From contig MU271144.1 of NCBI GenBank assembly GCA_021432605.1, positions 1,546,606 through 1,610,605 of the forward strand: a stretch of 64,000 bases of DNA. The letters are read 5' to 3'. The notes beneath the pieces were generated by a model. The model did no database searches, was not told where the DNA came from, and worked only from the letters and a program-made list of their open reading frames with translations. Shown here piece by piece: positions 23,201 to 33,761 of the stretch. This DNA is from Coniochaeta sp. PMI_546 (Eukaryota > Ascomycota > Sordariomycetes > Coniochaetales > Coniochaetaceae). Position 1 is the first letter of the stretch. Each line of letters begins with the position of its first letter. A program made the position numbers and the translations under genes.

Positions 23201-25625
23201 CTATGTGACACCAGAAATGGTCAAAAACAGCGAATACTTCGTCGACGCGCTTGAAAATCTGCATCGAAGGCAGAAGCTGGCTCGTATCGTGATAGACGAA
23301 GCTCACTGTGTGAGCCAGTGGGGTCATGACTTCCGTCCAGACTACAAGGAGCTTGGCGAGTTCCGCGGCAAATTCCCTGGTGTCCCCGTGATTGCTTTGA
23401 CGGCAACAGCGACAGAGAATGTCATTTTGGATGTGAAACACAATTTAGGAATGAGAAACTGCCAGGTGTTCTCGCAGAGCTTCAACAGACCGAATCTGTA
23501 CTATGAAGTGCGGAAGAAGGAGGCCGGCGTCATTGACAGCATCGCTGAGCTGATCAATGAGAAGTACCGTGGGATGACTGGCATCATATACACCTTGTCT
23601 CGAAAGAAGACGGAGCAGATCGCCGAGAAACTGCGCGGTCACCGTATCCTGGCACACCACTACCATGCCGATATGGAGCCGGACAAGAAAGCCGAAGTCC
23701 AAAAAGATTGGCAGAAGGGCGCGATCAAAGTTGTGGTAGCCACAATTGCATTCGGTATGGGTATCGACAAGCCAGACGTCAGGTTTGTGATCCACGAGCA
23801 TCTTCCAAAGAGCCTCGAAGGGTATTACCAGGAAACGGGACGAGCTGGACGAGATGGCAAACCATCCGACTGTTATCTGTACTTCATGTACGGGGACCTC
23901 GTCACTCTCAAGCGGATGATAATGGAGAACAAAAACGGTAGCAAGCAACAAAGAGATCGGCAGATCAACATGCTTGAGAGGGTGGTCGCCTTCGCCGAGG
24001 ATCAATCGACGTGTCGGCGAGTCGAAATTCTGCGATACTTTGGGGAAGAATTTGACAAGGCACTGTGTAACGGCGGATGTGACAACTGCGCAAGTGGAAG
24101 AGACGAATCGGATTTCCAGATCCGAGACTTCTCTAAATATGCCGTCGCTGCGTTACAGGTCATAGATCAGTCCAAACGCCTGACCCTTGCTCAATGCGTC
24201 GCGGCCTTGCAGGGCAAACAGAAAAGCGAGTTCGGGCATCTAAAGCAGTTTGGTATGGCAAAGGGCCTGAAACCACATGAAGTACAGCGCGTTATTCACG
24301 CACTGGTATCTCAAGGTGCTCTAACAGAGTCCAACAAGGTCAATAAGAAGTATAACATAGCCATCACCCGTTATGTGATAGGTCGGGGTGCCGAAGCGTT
24401 CCTCTCGGGACAGCGGAGGCTGGAGTTGCGTGTGCGGTTACACGAAGACCCTGTGGTGGCTGCCGTGCCCAAGAAACGAGCTCCGAGAAAGAAGAAGACA
24501 GATGATGTGAGCAGATTACCACCGTCGACAAATATCTCGTCCCCGCTCAAGGCACCGGCCAGGAAGCGAAGAGCCAAGGCACCTGTGCTTGATGCCGATG
24601 ACGAAGAGACCGACGAGGAACCCACCGGCCCACTGCATGCCAACGGCTACGAAGACGATGGTTTCGTGATTGGCGACGATGACCTCTCGGACGACGGCTT
24701 CGCGCCCGTTAGACCAAGCATGGCCCCTCCCCGCCGACGACAACAGACGCTTGACGAACTCGGCCCGGCCATCTCGCGAGACGCTCGTCTCATGGAGGCC
24801 AACCTGAATGAGATCCACGAAGACATCATTCCCGTCTTCGTTGAGGCTGCGAAGACGCTGGAGGAACAGCTCCGCAATAAGAATGGCCTGCGCAGGAACC
24901 TTTTTACGGAACAGCAGTACCGCGAGATGATTATTCGGTGGACCACGACCGTGGCCAAGATGCGCCGGATCCCCGGCATCGACACCGAGAAAGTCGACAC
25001 CTACGGCCAAAAGTTCATCCCTCTGATCAAGCGGTACCATTCACAATATCAGGAGATGATGGGCGAGTCTCCAGCTCCGACGATCGGGAAGTCGACTAGG
25101 ACCGTCTCTGGCAACCACGAGTGCATCGACCTCGTCTCCTCCGACGAGGAGGAGGATGACGATGGCCCTGTCGACCACATGGCCGAGGAAGTAGCGGACG
25201 AAGAGTACGGCTTTGACGACGCCGATGACGATGAGGAGCTAGAAGCCTCGCGATACTTCGACGGGCCCCCTCAGCCTGCCTCACGCAGCGCAGCAGGCAG
25301 CTTCCAACCGCGCGGCGGCGCATCGAGCAGAGGCAAGGGACGCGGCAGCAATGCCTCCGGCTGGAGTAGGGGAGGGGCCAAGAAGTCCTTCGCCGGACGC
25401 AAAGCTTCGGGCGGGAGCCGAGGTGGCGGGTACGGCAGCCGTCGGTCATCGGGAGGAGGAGGAGGAGGAGGAGGCGTCTCGAAGCGTAAGACCTCGTCTG
25501 GCAGCGGGGCTTCGAGGAGCGGTCGCGGTGGCGGGACTGCTGGACGGGGAAGAGGGGCTGCGGGCAAGAGGGCTACTCACGCCGGGTTCGGGAACGACGG
25601 TGGGATTCCGATGATGCCGATATAA
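20292..25625 (+). CDS. SGS1: RecQ DNA helicase of the Sgs1/BLM/QDE-3 type, 1777 aa
   Basis: Single-exon gene beginning MTRNNLKDHISWLLRN, the usual fungal Sgs1-like N-terminus. A long disordered, Ser/Pro/acidic-rich region covers about residues 30-830. The helicase core has FRHNQLEAINATLAGRDAF, MPTGGGKSLCYQLPA near 890, DEAHCVSQWGHDFR near 1002, and a QETGRAGRDG motif. The RQC zinc-binding block is CRRVEILRYFGEE to CDNC at about 1240-1265. An HRDC-like helical domain lies at about 1497-1590 (KMRRIPGIDTEKVDTYGQKF). An acidic stretch and an RG/SG-rich tail end the protein. The family acts 3'-5' on recombination intermediates with Top3-Rmi1, and in Neurospora also in quelling. It is long for the family mainly because of the disordered parts. 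Confidence 0.95.
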   Translation: MTRNNLKDHISWLLRNTTSTQPVGPALPTSIATLDVAQTAAQNTSREPRNSTDQRPGVLSRSTVNTSRPPSRTSTSTDAARSQEEDESTRAVGMAKLTSSTKARKPGLVITQEQQRQQQQLLTPASTSGVGRLGKVYQNSFVQDGPGTATRPKKTLSSTSCESKKLSARRLTPEFVDDEEEYHVFDDDLDAEDLTGMEHPASSDEAIGNDVTPWREAYASRSEPPSKRGKKRKSTEMSKSPSKPRVLETQEEAEDDFPDIYELTSSVTSTRKRPGTPATPYLRVATVAAETSMVEEHNITQTISTTATRVRRTNAVESAASWRQDGRLRSPSGTASSMTSTPTGKASARKVRSHSPLTGQPLGVGKPISYSKSPIGSERGFKSSRESEIIMDSEDEFLTPPTRKASFPTGTPINAVADGAAGELSIDHMDLDVAPVLAVETPSKVRHSPAKTPQQPLARSPKACSPSTTPCQEEAGTSNKPRSQQQENSQDLETDRNKNVLSLFLGNQSVVQRKRRLIEKQLQQNSQEFHQALSEGWSKERRDKVKKDREPLIIQQRSLDDVMTEFLGRQTLIAEKESLLLALRQAYDDGLDTDADELKVDEIHDKIQDKEKALLRSLIRAGVEDLDFLKDPNDSTAVADSQAPVVLSTQAPTNFNLTSMPRQSTLIPENNSQVIVQTQAQRTEQTPRRAAWHNQHGHQRPASPEPFPRDLGSSTTGARIGNDYASFDADPFLQEAEESMFLDDGPPPSREARPQAHFASNRRSPFQASRAAGLHDNFSDFSDDEDLLAAADSFEQSRSSTELSGSARRIRPALLETSGNALVVPKQRAASKKVPSALPKAKIPPELMRHKWSEDVRRALKDRFRMTGFRHNQLEAINATLAGRDAFVLMPTGGGKSLCYQLPAVVNTGETTGVTIVISPLLSLMQDQVDHLQALNIIAKQINGSMEKEDRWQVMNMLRERKPEDYIQLLYVTPEMVKNSEYFVDALENLHRRQKLARIVIDEAHCVSQWGHDFRPDYKELGEFRGKFPGVPVIALTATATENVILDVKHNLGMRNCQVFSQSFNRPNLYYEVRKKEAGVIDSIAELINEKYRGMTGIIYTLSRKKTEQIAEKLRGHRILAHHYHADMEPDKKAEVQKDWQKGAIKVVVATIAFGMGIDKPDVRFVIHEHLPKSLEGYYQETGRAGRDGKPSDCYLYFMYGDLVTLKRMIMENKNGSKQQRDRQINMLERVVAFAEDQSTCRRVEILRYFGEEFDKALCNGGCDNCASGRDESDFQIRDFSKYAVAALQVIDQSKRLTLAQCVAALQGKQKSEFGHLKQFGMAKGLKPHEVQRVIHALVSQGALTESNKVNKKYNIAITRYVIGRGAEAFLSGQRRLELRVRLHEDPVVAAVPKKRAPRKKKTDDVSRLPPSTNISSPLKAPARKRRAKAPVLDADDEETDEEPTGPLHANGYEDDGFVIGDDDLSDDGFAPVRPSMAPPRRRQQTLDELGPAISRDARLMEANLNEIHEDIIPVFVEAAKTLEEQLRNKNGLRRNLFTEQQYREMIIRWTTTVAKMRRIPGIDTEKVDTYGQKFIPLIKRYHSQYQEMMGESPAPTIGKSTRTVSGNHECIDLVSSDEEEDDDGPVDHMAEEVADEEYGFDDADDDEELEASRYFDGPPQPASRSAAGSFQPRGGASSRGKGRGSNASGWSRGGAKKSFAGRKASGGSRGGGYGSRRSSGGGGGGGGVSKRKTSSGSGASRSGRGGGTAGRGRGAAGKRATHAGFGNDGGIPMMPI

Positions 25626-26188
25626 GAAGCATTGCTTGGTTTGCTGTATGTCGGTGTTCGTGGGCATCAATTGGGGTGTTACACTTGCGTTCGCTACGTT
25701 TCTTGTGGGGGCCTCTTGCAAGGGGGACGGGTGAAGATATCTGCATCCTATGGCACCAATGGTCCCGAGCATGACATGCATTCACTCACAATACAAATGA
25801 CGTAACCCTACACTTAGGACTCTGATGAAAGATGTTTGACTGGAAGATACGTGCACATGATGCATTTCAAGCACAGGGCTGTCATTCGCGGACAGTAGAG
25901 ACATTTCTGTATTCTCTCTTGAATTAGGCTTCCCCCCAACAAGAAGGGGGTGTCCTGCGTGCAATACACGCAATGCTAGGGGGTATAGTTCGAATGGGGG
26001 AATATATAAGCTCATGGCAAACGGTGTCATCCGGCCGTCGCAAATAAGAAAGAAGGATAGCTAAGTATGTTCACGAAATAGGAAACCCCCTCAGCGAAAA
26101 AAAGACCAGCCAGCCATACAGACATTCATGCTGCTCGTGATAAACATACCACATCATCATCACCACTACTCGGTCACTCCAAAGTCTT
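25626..26188. other. Intergenic region between convergent genes
   Basis: 563 bases of 3' flanking DNA between the RecQ gene and the orphan gene on the minus strand. No further feature is visible. Confidence 0.5.
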
Positions 26189-28087
26189 TCACATCCCCCT
26201 AACCTCAGCACTAATCTCCTCCCTCACCCGCGCACACCACTGCCTGAGCGCATCCTCGAAGTCGACCCACGCCCCGGGATCGGTCCCGTACACGACCGCC
26301 AGGGCGTCGAGCTTGAGGTGCACCTCCCACCTCAGCTCGGCGGCTTTCATCCAGTACCGCAGGTTGTCGGCCGCGCGGTACGGCTTCTGCGTGTCCGTGT
26401 GCCAGGCCGGTATGGCGCCGAAGCGTCGCCGGGATCGCCGCACCGCGCAGTTGTGCAGGTGGACTAGCCGGATGCCGTTTTGGAGGTGCGTCAGGAACGG
26501 GGTTGGGGACGGGTGGGTGCGGTCAAGGGGCGTCCAGGGCGGTAAGGGGGTCTCGGAGAGGGATTGTGATGAGGTTGGGGTCGTAGGGCTCGTTGGTGTT
26601 GCGGGCGGGGCGAGGGAGGCTTGGTGATCTGGTGGCGCGAGGGTCGTGGGACTTGTTAGTGGCGGTTGTGATGATGTTGCCGCTGTAACCGCAGGTGCTG
26701 CAGCACTATTTACGATACCGCTCCCGCCGGCGAGTAGCGTCAGCAGAAACGCGTGCTCGCGCTCGAGTTCCCTCCCCTCCCAGCCTGCGTCGTCGAGCCA
26801 CGTCCAGCTCGCACGCTCGGCCGCCTCCATGGCTTCCAGGGCCTCTTCGGCGGCGAGCATATCGCGCAGAGAGAGGATCCAGCCGTCCATAGCGGTGGCC
26901 TCGTCGTCGCGCAGTCCGCCGGCGAAGCCGCGGGTGGCCATGCGTTTCAGGATGTCCATCACACCCAGCAGCTCGGAGCGCAGTTGGCGTTCAGTCTTGA
27001 TGGCGTCGAGGCGTTCCGGGTTCTCGTGGGCAGTGTAGTATACTTTGGCGGCGCGGATGGCGAGGGTCATGACGTCGAGAATGTGCATGCCCTGGATCTC
27101 GTGCCAGCCGCCGGTTTTGGGTTGGGGGCTGTTTGGTTCTCGCCGCTGGCGCAAGGGAGAGTCTGGGGGTGGGGATTGCCGGTTTGTTCGCGCCTCGCTT
27201 AGTGCTTTGGCTGCTTCACCGAGGGCGCTCGTGAGGTCTGCCTTGAGCTCTGCGATAGAGGGCGGTTTCGGCAGTGGTTTCTCGCGGTGGTGGTATGTGC
27301 TCGCCGTAGGCGGAAGCATGTGCTCGTCGCCTTCCTCATAGTCGTCGGAATAGTACTCGTCGTCTTGGTGTTGGTCTTCGATCGGGGACTGGACTATTGG
27401 TCCGACACCTAGGCTAGAGTTTCCGCTGGTGAACCCGCCTTGGGTGGATAGTGTAAGATCCGGACTGCTTTCCATGGAAGCATAGCTCGAGTCCGCATCG
27501 CTAGTGCTCAGCCGGGCATTCTTGAAAGATGCTGTATCTAGGGCAGACAGGTCCAACATCTGCCCATTCAGTTGCTTTCGTTTTCTCGCCAGCTGCCCCC
27601 CCTTTCCGTCTAGTAGACCTGTTCTTGCGAAGTAGTACTGTAGATGTGCAATGCTCCCCAAGCTTAAAACGCTCTCTCGCGACCTGGCACTGGCGGCGAA
27701 ATCTGTACCCGTGGGGCGCATGTATCCTCTCCGGCGATTAGTCCCAGAGCCCGTCCTTAAGCTGTTCCTGCTTGACATACGCGATAGCGAGGGCTGTGAG
27801 CTGATATTGCTGATGTCTGACAGGCGTGACGACCCATAGCTCGCCGAGGACTGGCGGGAGTAGGCCGAGATATCGCTGCCGAGGGATTCACGCATGTGGC
27901 TTGCATCTGTCGTTGCAGATCCGTGGGATGCAGACGAGGCGGTGGACAGACAGCGGTCCATGCTAGTGTTTCGAGGGCCGAGAGCGGCAGCTGGAGAGTT
28001 CTCAGGCGGCGGCGATTCGCATCTGAAGGTGGGTGGTGTAACGTCTGATGTGTCGGCCATGATTGCGATGTCTACTTCGGACGGCAT
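26189..28087 (-). CDS. Conserved Pezizomycotina protein of unknown function, 632 aa
   Basis: Single-exon gene. Residues 1-130 are Ser-rich and disordered. A conserved-looking segment then reads GYMRPTGTDFAASARSRESVLSLGSIAHLQYYFARTGLLDGKGGQ (about 118-165). An acidic linker follows. A helical domain covers about residues 330-460 (HILDVMTLAIRAAKVYYTAHENPERLDAIKTERQLRSELLGVMDILKRMATRGFAGG, then AAEEALEAMEAAERASWTWLDD). The C-terminal domain (about 530-632) has LVHLHNCAVRRSRRRFGAIPAWH and a Trp-rich helical end. I recall this arrangement from other filamentous ascomycetes, always unnamed. Two starts are possible, MPSEVDIAIM at 28087 or MADTSDVTPP nine codons later. There is no signal peptide or membrane segment. 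Function unknown. Confidence 0.83.
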   Translation of the reverse strand: MPSEVDIAIMADTSDVTPPTFRCESPPPENSPAAALGPRNTSMDRCLSTASSASHGSATTDASHMRESLGSDISAYSRQSSASYGSSRLSDISNISSQPSLSRMSSRNSLRTGSGTNRRRGYMRPTGTDFAASARSRESVLSLGSIAHLQYYFARTGLLDGKGGQLARKRKQLNGQMLDLSALDTASFKNARLSTSDADSSYASMESSPDLTLSTQGGFTSGNSSLGVGPIVQSPIEDQHQDDEYYSDDYEEGDEHMLPPTASTYHHREKPLPKPPSIAELKADLTSALGEAAKALSEARTNRQSPPPDSPLRQRREPNSPQPKTGGWHEIQGMHILDVMTLAIRAAKVYYTAHENPERLDAIKTERQLRSELLGVMDILKRMATRGFAGGLRDDEATAMDGWILSLRDMLAAEEALEAMEAAERASWTWLDDAGWEGRELEREHAFLLTLLAGGSGIVNSAAAPAVTAATSSQPPLTSPTTLAPPDHQASLAPPATPTSPTTPTSSQSLSETPLPPWTPLDRTHPSPTPFLTHLQNGIRLVHLHNCAVRRSRRRFGAIPAWHTDTQKPYRAADNLRYWMKAAELRWEVHLKLDALAVVYGTDPGAWVDFEDALRQWCARVREEISAEVRGM

Positions 28088-30527
28088 GGGGGAAAGATTG
28101 TGAAGATATCGACAGATTCGGTCTCGAAAGGAGCAATGAAATCGTATACTGGTTTGATTATGTAGTTCTCATTTATTCTTCTAGGACTTTTGCTGAGTTC
28201 GAAGCTTGGATGTTTTGTTTTGATGCTGTTGTCCGGGAAAGCGATTTAGCCCCTGAGCCGTGGAGCTCCGGTTGTCTCAGGTAGCTCTTTGATGCATATG
28301 CTGAACAAGAAGCTCTTTTAAAGTTGAAAGCATGAGAGCGAAAAGCGTTGCGTTAGGGACCGTAACAACGACACATTCATCCCAAATGCGTCGAACTGAT
28401 TATCGACGTGTCGATGCTTGAAGCCAGAAGTCCGCACCGCGGCTTCGGTCTGAGGAAGGGAACAACGTATTGAAATGAGTGGGATGCTGAGCAATGTTTA
28501 GGCGGAAGAATTGTGATGAGACAAGTTGGAGAACGAATCATGGCATTGGAAATGTTTCGCGTTTCGCGATCGAGTTCAGGGGTACACCGTCAGAACCGTA
28601 CTAAGCGGTCCAGAGAAAGGTACCTTACACTAGCTGTCCCCACCTACCATTACTGAGGTGGACATCACATCGTGGTTGTGTGTGGATCGATCCCACGATT
28701 TGGCAGCACACTTCCATTCTTCTATCCATGCTTCCATGAGGTACGTGTCCACGTGTACCTACCACAGTAAACAGGAGGTACCTCAGTCGGGCATTATCCA
28801 TTCACGATATCTGCACGAGACTTGCAGGATGAGCACAGACAGATGTCGTACGTGCGTATAGAACTCTCCGAACATACACCACCGATGATATCATCAGCCT
28901 TGGCCCATATTGGGATAGACACAGTACTCGATGTAGTGTAGTACAAACACTGCGTGATATAGTGATGGACCATTTGTACCTGCATATGGACCACCGCCAG
29001 TCCTGCACCATATCTTCTTCGCGCTATCCGAAGCAGACGTTGTGTGACAGTGATGGACTGCTTTCGTAGCACCAAAAGATCAAAGCGAGCGCAGTTGGAA
29101 ATGACTTTCAAGCCACCATACCGACGCTACCCCAGACATCTGTCTTCTCGCCGCTCCAACGTCCGTTCACCGGCAGCCCAGCCCAGCGAACCCGGCCGCG
29201 GAGACCATGCCATAAGAGGATGTCGGGGTGGTATATCAGCGATTTTATTGACATCACATCCCTGTAGGTGCCGCTATCATAGTGAAATTCCCGGCACTGG
29301 TACCTCCCAGCTGCCACTGTTGCGACGTTGTAACTTCGCTATGGCCTGAGATCTTCAAGTCTATCGGAACTGGCCCAGGAATAGAAGAGTTAAAAAGGGT
29401 TGCATCGATCCCGCGGGGACGAGTGTCATTGAGAAGGACACCTCATTGCTATCGCCGCGAGGGATTGACACTGGAAAGAAGGAAGGAGCCAAAGGACTTC
29501 CATGTTGTACACTACCTTCCAAATCCATTTACTGTGGTAGAGGCCCCCCTTGCCCCTCCCCAAAGAGGCGTTTTAAGGTTCAACGCCAGGCTGTCTGGCG
29601 AACCCTCGGTCACTCGGTCCATCCCTTAACTCATGGCCATCTCCATCCTGTTTCATCGGCTGTCTTTTCACCCTTCATCTGCTTTCTTCCGGTTGCCGTT
29701 ACGCTTGACCTCATACATTCCAACTTCTGCTCATGACCTGGGCAATCATAGGCACATTGCTCTAGTGGCCGTTTCCCCTCCTTACATGCTGTTACTCTTC
29801 CTCGTTCTGCTGTTTATAGCTTTGAGCCACTGCCAATTGACAACAAACATCACTACCTCCACAGTCTGCACGAGTCAGAATCAGGCTCGCATGTCCTAAT
29901 TCACTGTGCTCCTCCTCCCAGTTTTAGCAAGGCATCATCCCTACTGCGCCAATCCTTTTGCTTTGAAGTCTTTTCCGGGCGTCTTCAGCACCTGTTGTCT
30001 CTCTTCGGTGCAGGCGTGCACTCCTCAACCTCAACAGCAAAGAGCTGGTCGCCTGTTGAAAGCTCCAATTCCATCCACCGCAAAGGAGGAACCCGCAACT
30101 TACGTGCCCCACTGCAATATGCCGTCGTAACCTCCCTGCTTCAAGTTCCCACGCTCCTTCAGCTCTTTCCTGTCTCGCTCCTCTCTCGCTATCTTCCTCT
30201 TCTTATCACTTGCAAACACCCATGAAAAGCTGTGCATGCTTTGACGGCCATCAACTCGGACGATCTGTGCTTCTCCCCACCAGCAAGTCCACAAAAACAC
30301 ACAAAGTTCAACGAAAGCCTGGACAGGCAGCCATCACCGTCCGGTCAGGGTCCAATCCCGTCCAGTGTCCTGAGCCACTAGCCAGGGGGTTGACAGGCCA
30401 GGCGCTGCAGCATCCTGCAGAGAGCTGCGAGGTGCAGGAGGAGCTCAGACGAAGAAACCGCATCGCAGAGCAGCATCGAGATAGACCACAGCCAGCGGTC
30501 AGAGCTTGGTGGGTGAGAGTGGATTAA
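28088..30527. other. Long intergenic region between divergent genes (orphan / KAR9)
   Basis: About 2.4 kb. The 900 bases before KAR9 (about 29,600-30,500) are CT-rich with several short upstream ATGs, as in a long fungal 5' leader. A GAGGTACCTC palindrome lies near 28771. No coding frame here has recognisable features. Confidence 0.5.
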
Positions 30528-33500
30528 ATGAACGGCATATCTGCCTCTGTATCAGGCAGTAGCACTGCTCACTATCAGAGGATACCAGAGCAGCCAGCTG
30601 GCCGCCATGACGATTATAGCCAACCACATGATCCACTTCAGCAGCGGCATCATGATCCCGTCCTGACATTCAGTGCAGTCCCCGACGAACTTTTCCAGCT
30701 GCCATTCGGCTCTCACGACAGCAACAGCGCACTCACCCTTACGACGCCGGATAACCACCAACACCAACACACCACTGCCGGCCGCTCCAAAAGCTCAACG
30801 CCAAAATCGCCCGCGAATGACAATTCTCCAAACATAAACACGCCCTCATCAACCACCACAATTTCTTCTAGCTCTCCTTATCCGCCACAACCTCGCAAAC
30901 CTTCTCCAGGACTGGCAGCCCGATTGAAGGCTCTCGGTTTTGGCACTGCACGCAGTAAATCACCGCCACCACCTGCAAGCAACGACCGCGTTGGTCGACT
31001 CCCCGAGGAACAAATCAGAAGACTCGACCAGGGTCACCAATCCAGTTCCTCAAATCCGGTTGTTGAGCGGCGTGGCCGCCCGTGGAAGGGCATTGCCCGC
31101 ATTCCATCCAGATCAAGCCTCAAGCCTTCGAACATCTTAAACAGGACCGACAGCGAAGAAGACGTCGATACCTGCGACGCGCCGCTCGTTACTGACGGCG
31201 ACGGCGACGGAGACGCGACCGCGGATCCAAAGCTTGATTTCCTGCCGGAGATTGAAGCCTCGAAACCGCTGGATATGGATACACACAAATACCGCCTGCC
31301 TGACCACACAAATGGTAACGGTGTCAAAGCTCAACGCGAAACTCGCGAGGAACACCTGGCACGGGACACGCGCCCGCCCAAGTCGGATGATGTACCTCCT
31401 CCACCTCCTGCGAAGGATACACCCCCCATGACCACTCCCAACAATGGTCCTCAGCAGCCGGATGTGTTCAACCCAGACTCCGAATCATACTTCAATCCCC
31501 TTGGCCTTCAACGGCCCGGCTCTATATACACGCTGTCTCGCGCTTCCTTCGCCAACCAGCTTGCACAATTGACGTCGCTTCAACTACCCGACGCAGAGTC
31601 GTTATCGAGCAAGGTTTCCGCCATTCCTACTGCCCAGGCCGCGACGAGAGCACTGATAGGAGCCGCTGAGCAAATACGGGGTTGGATACACAAGGCAACT
31701 GAAGTCATCGGCGGGCTTGAGAGTGAGGATGACGTTGAATGGGCAGCGGCCGGAGGGCGGGAAGGTGTTGAGGAGGTGGAAAATGCTATCGTGAGATTTG
31801 AAGAGCTCATCAACGTCTACGTCAGCGCAATTGAGGAACTCCAAAGTCGCAGAGATATCGCCAGCGTGTCGACCGACGATCTGAATAGAGCGGTCGCCCA
31901 GATGGAGGGCATCATGGATGAGTGGACCACCATCCGCAGGACTCTTCATAGTGTGAAGGGACAGGTGGAAATAGCGATGGAATGGGAAGAACTATGGAAC
32001 AATGTTCTGGGCGACATCCAAAATGAAATGGAGGAGCTTATACGCCTTGTTTTCGAGATGGAGGAACGGCGGCATAAGTCTATACTGGCCGTCGCAAACG
32101 GGGATGGAGTTGACATTGGCGACCTGGAGACCATCGTCGAAGAAACGCCACCGGCTGCGGCACGCTTGCAGGCTGCCAACAATCGCTTCAGCTTGCCTGC
32201 CTTCCCCGCTAGCCCAAGCTCGCCTTCTCCTGGAGCGACGCCCACCATATCTCAAGATGATTCAAGCCTCTTGTCTCTCTTTGCGCGCATGCAGCCGCTG
32301 AGGGCGTCTCTGGATTTCTTGCCAATGAGGCTCTCCGTCTTCGAGGCCAGGGCGGAAAGGATATTTCCTACAGCATGCGAGGAGCTGGAAATGCGGAGGT
32401 CTGGTCTCGATGCCAGCTACCGAAAGCTCGAAAAGGATGCTGAGTCGCTGCGCAAAGAGCTAGGCGAAGATCGATGGGTGATTGTCTTCCGCGGTGCAGG
32501 TCGCCAGGCGCAGAAGATGTACGAGTCGGTTGAGCGAAGCGTCTCACGTCTGAAGGAAGCCGTCGATGCCGGGATGCACCTGACAAACCAGCCCATGATG
32601 AGCAAGAAGATTGAGAGTTACGATGCGAAGAAGACGCACTATGGTCCAGCGATCGAGCGGGTACTGGCCATCATCGATAAAGGGGTTAAGGACCGCCTGA
32701 CAGTCAATGGCGAAATCCTCCGTCTCAACGCTGAAATGCAGGCAAAGTGGGAAGAGTTGAAGGACCGGATGAGTGACATGGACATGACTCTCGACGAGCT
32801 GCAAACGGACAAGAAAAGCCAACAACTCCGGGACTCGATCTCGAGCATGCTGTCGAATGATAGGTCTACGGTTGGCAGCGGCCACGACACTCCCGGGAGC
32901 TCGCCGCCTTCGTCGGTCATCATGCAGAGCTTAGGCTTCCCGAAGCCTGCCTCAACACTCAAAACTGCCAAGCAACGCTCCACGAGTGGCGGTAGTCATC
33001 TCCCGCAACCCGCGTCTCGCAGGCTCTCCTCCCTTCCGACTCCCGCAAACCAGATAACACGAAAACCTCTCACACAAAGAATGTCTACCATAGGCACTCC
33101 CCCTAGGGAAGGATCAGCCACCCCGACTGGAAACCGCGGTATCCCTCGTCCCAACTCGGTAGTAGGCAATAGGCCGCGGTGGAATGGGTCAACCAACACC
33201 TCGGATGTCGACACCGGGCACAATTTCAAGCCACTCACTCTCACCACTCCGAGTCCCTATGCTAAAACCACTCCAAATACCGTTCGCTCGGTCTCTTCTT
33301 TAACCCCTGCGTCCTCCGAGCTACCCATGCGGAGCCCCCTCAGCCGAGCATCCTCCGCATCTCCAATGCCGGAAACGACGCCTTCCAAACCTACTCACTC
33401 TAAACTCTCCTTCCGGGAACGGCTTACTTCACCTGGTCCAGCCACCAAGCAGACCCTTGCAAAGCCTCCCCCTCGCCTTGCTTCGCAGTCTTCCATGTCT

Positions 33501-33761
33501 GCGCTCGCCAACAGAAGAGCTTCAATGCAGCCTCCACGGCCTCTCGAAGAGTCGCCCGACGCTACTCCTAGACCGGCTAGCTCGCTGGCGACCTCGTCAC
33601 GGCGGACTAGCATGCTGCCGCAGCCGAAGTCGAAGACCGCTGCCACAGGCCGCGAAAGTCCACAGGCAGTCGCGGGTGCCAGGTTTGCGATGCGGCAGAA
33701 TAGTTCGTCTTCCTCAGATGCGAAGGCCAGAGAAGCAGCGAGGCAACGCTGGAGACCTTGA
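30528..33761 (+). CDS. KAR9: Kar9-like microtubule/spindle-orientation protein, 1077 aa
   Basis: Single-exon gene. Kar9 links microtubule plus ends, through EB1, to actin-based transport for spindle or nuclear positioning. Residues 1-315 are low-complexity with proline and histidine runs. The Kar9 domain spans about 320-800, from LQRPGSIYTLSRASFANQLAQLTSLQLPD through ALIGAAEQIRGWIHKATEVIGGLESEDDVEWAAAGGREGVEEVE, with helical stretches (WEELWNNVLGDIQNEMEELIRLVFEMEERRH). The C-terminal tail (about 830-1077) is basic and Ser/Pro-rich with short SxLP/TxxP-like motifs (for example ASSLPTP-type contexts), as expected for EB1-binding tails. The start at 30528 is the first ATG in frame after a stop in the leader. 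The architecture fits filamentous-fungal Kar9. Confidence 0.9.
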   Translation: MNGISASVSGSSTAHYQRIPEQPAGRHDDYSQPHDPLQQRHHDPVLTFSAVPDELFQLPFGSHDSNSALTLTTPDNHQHQHTTAGRSKSSTPKSPANDNSPNINTPSSTTTISSSSPYPPQPRKPSPGLAARLKALGFGTARSKSPPPPASNDRVGRLPEEQIRRLDQGHQSSSSNPVVERRGRPWKGIARIPSRSSLKPSNILNRTDSEEDVDTCDAPLVTDGDGDGDATADPKLDFLPEIEASKPLDMDTHKYRLPDHTNGNGVKAQRETREEHLARDTRPPKSDDVPPPPPAKDTPPMTTPNNGPQQPDVFNPDSESYFNPLGLQRPGSIYTLSRASFANQLAQLTSLQLPDAESLSSKVSAIPTAQAATRALIGAAEQIRGWIHKATEVIGGLESEDDVEWAAAGGREGVEEVENAIVRFEELINVYVSAIEELQSRRDIASVSTDDLNRAVAQMEGIMDEWTTIRRTLHSVKGQVEIAMEWEELWNNVLGDIQNEMEELIRLVFEMEERRHKSILAVANGDGVDIGDLETIVEETPPAAARLQAANNRFSLPAFPASPSSPSPGATPTISQDDSSLLSLFARMQPLRASLDFLPMRLSVFEARAERIFPTACEELEMRRSGLDASYRKLEKDAESLRKELGEDRWVIVFRGAGRQAQKMYESVERSVSRLKEAVDAGMHLTNQPMMSKKIESYDAKKTHYGPAIERVLAIIDKGVKDRLTVNGEILRLNAEMQAKWEELKDRMSDMDMTLDELQTDKKSQQLRDSISSMLSNDRSTVGSGHDTPGSSPPSSVIMQSLGFPKPASTLKTAKQRSTSGGSHLPQPASRRLSSLPTPANQITRKPLTQRMSTIGTPPREGSATPTGNRGIPRPNSVVGNRPRWNGSTNTSDVDTGHNFKPLTLTTPSPYAKTTPNTVRSVSSLTPASSELPMRSPLSRASSASPMPETTPSKPTHSKLSFRERLTSPGPATKQTLAKPPPRLASQSSMSALANRRASMQPPRPLEESPDATPRPASSLATSSRRTSMLPQPKSKTAATGRESPQAVAGARFAMRQNSSSSSDAKAREAARQRWRP

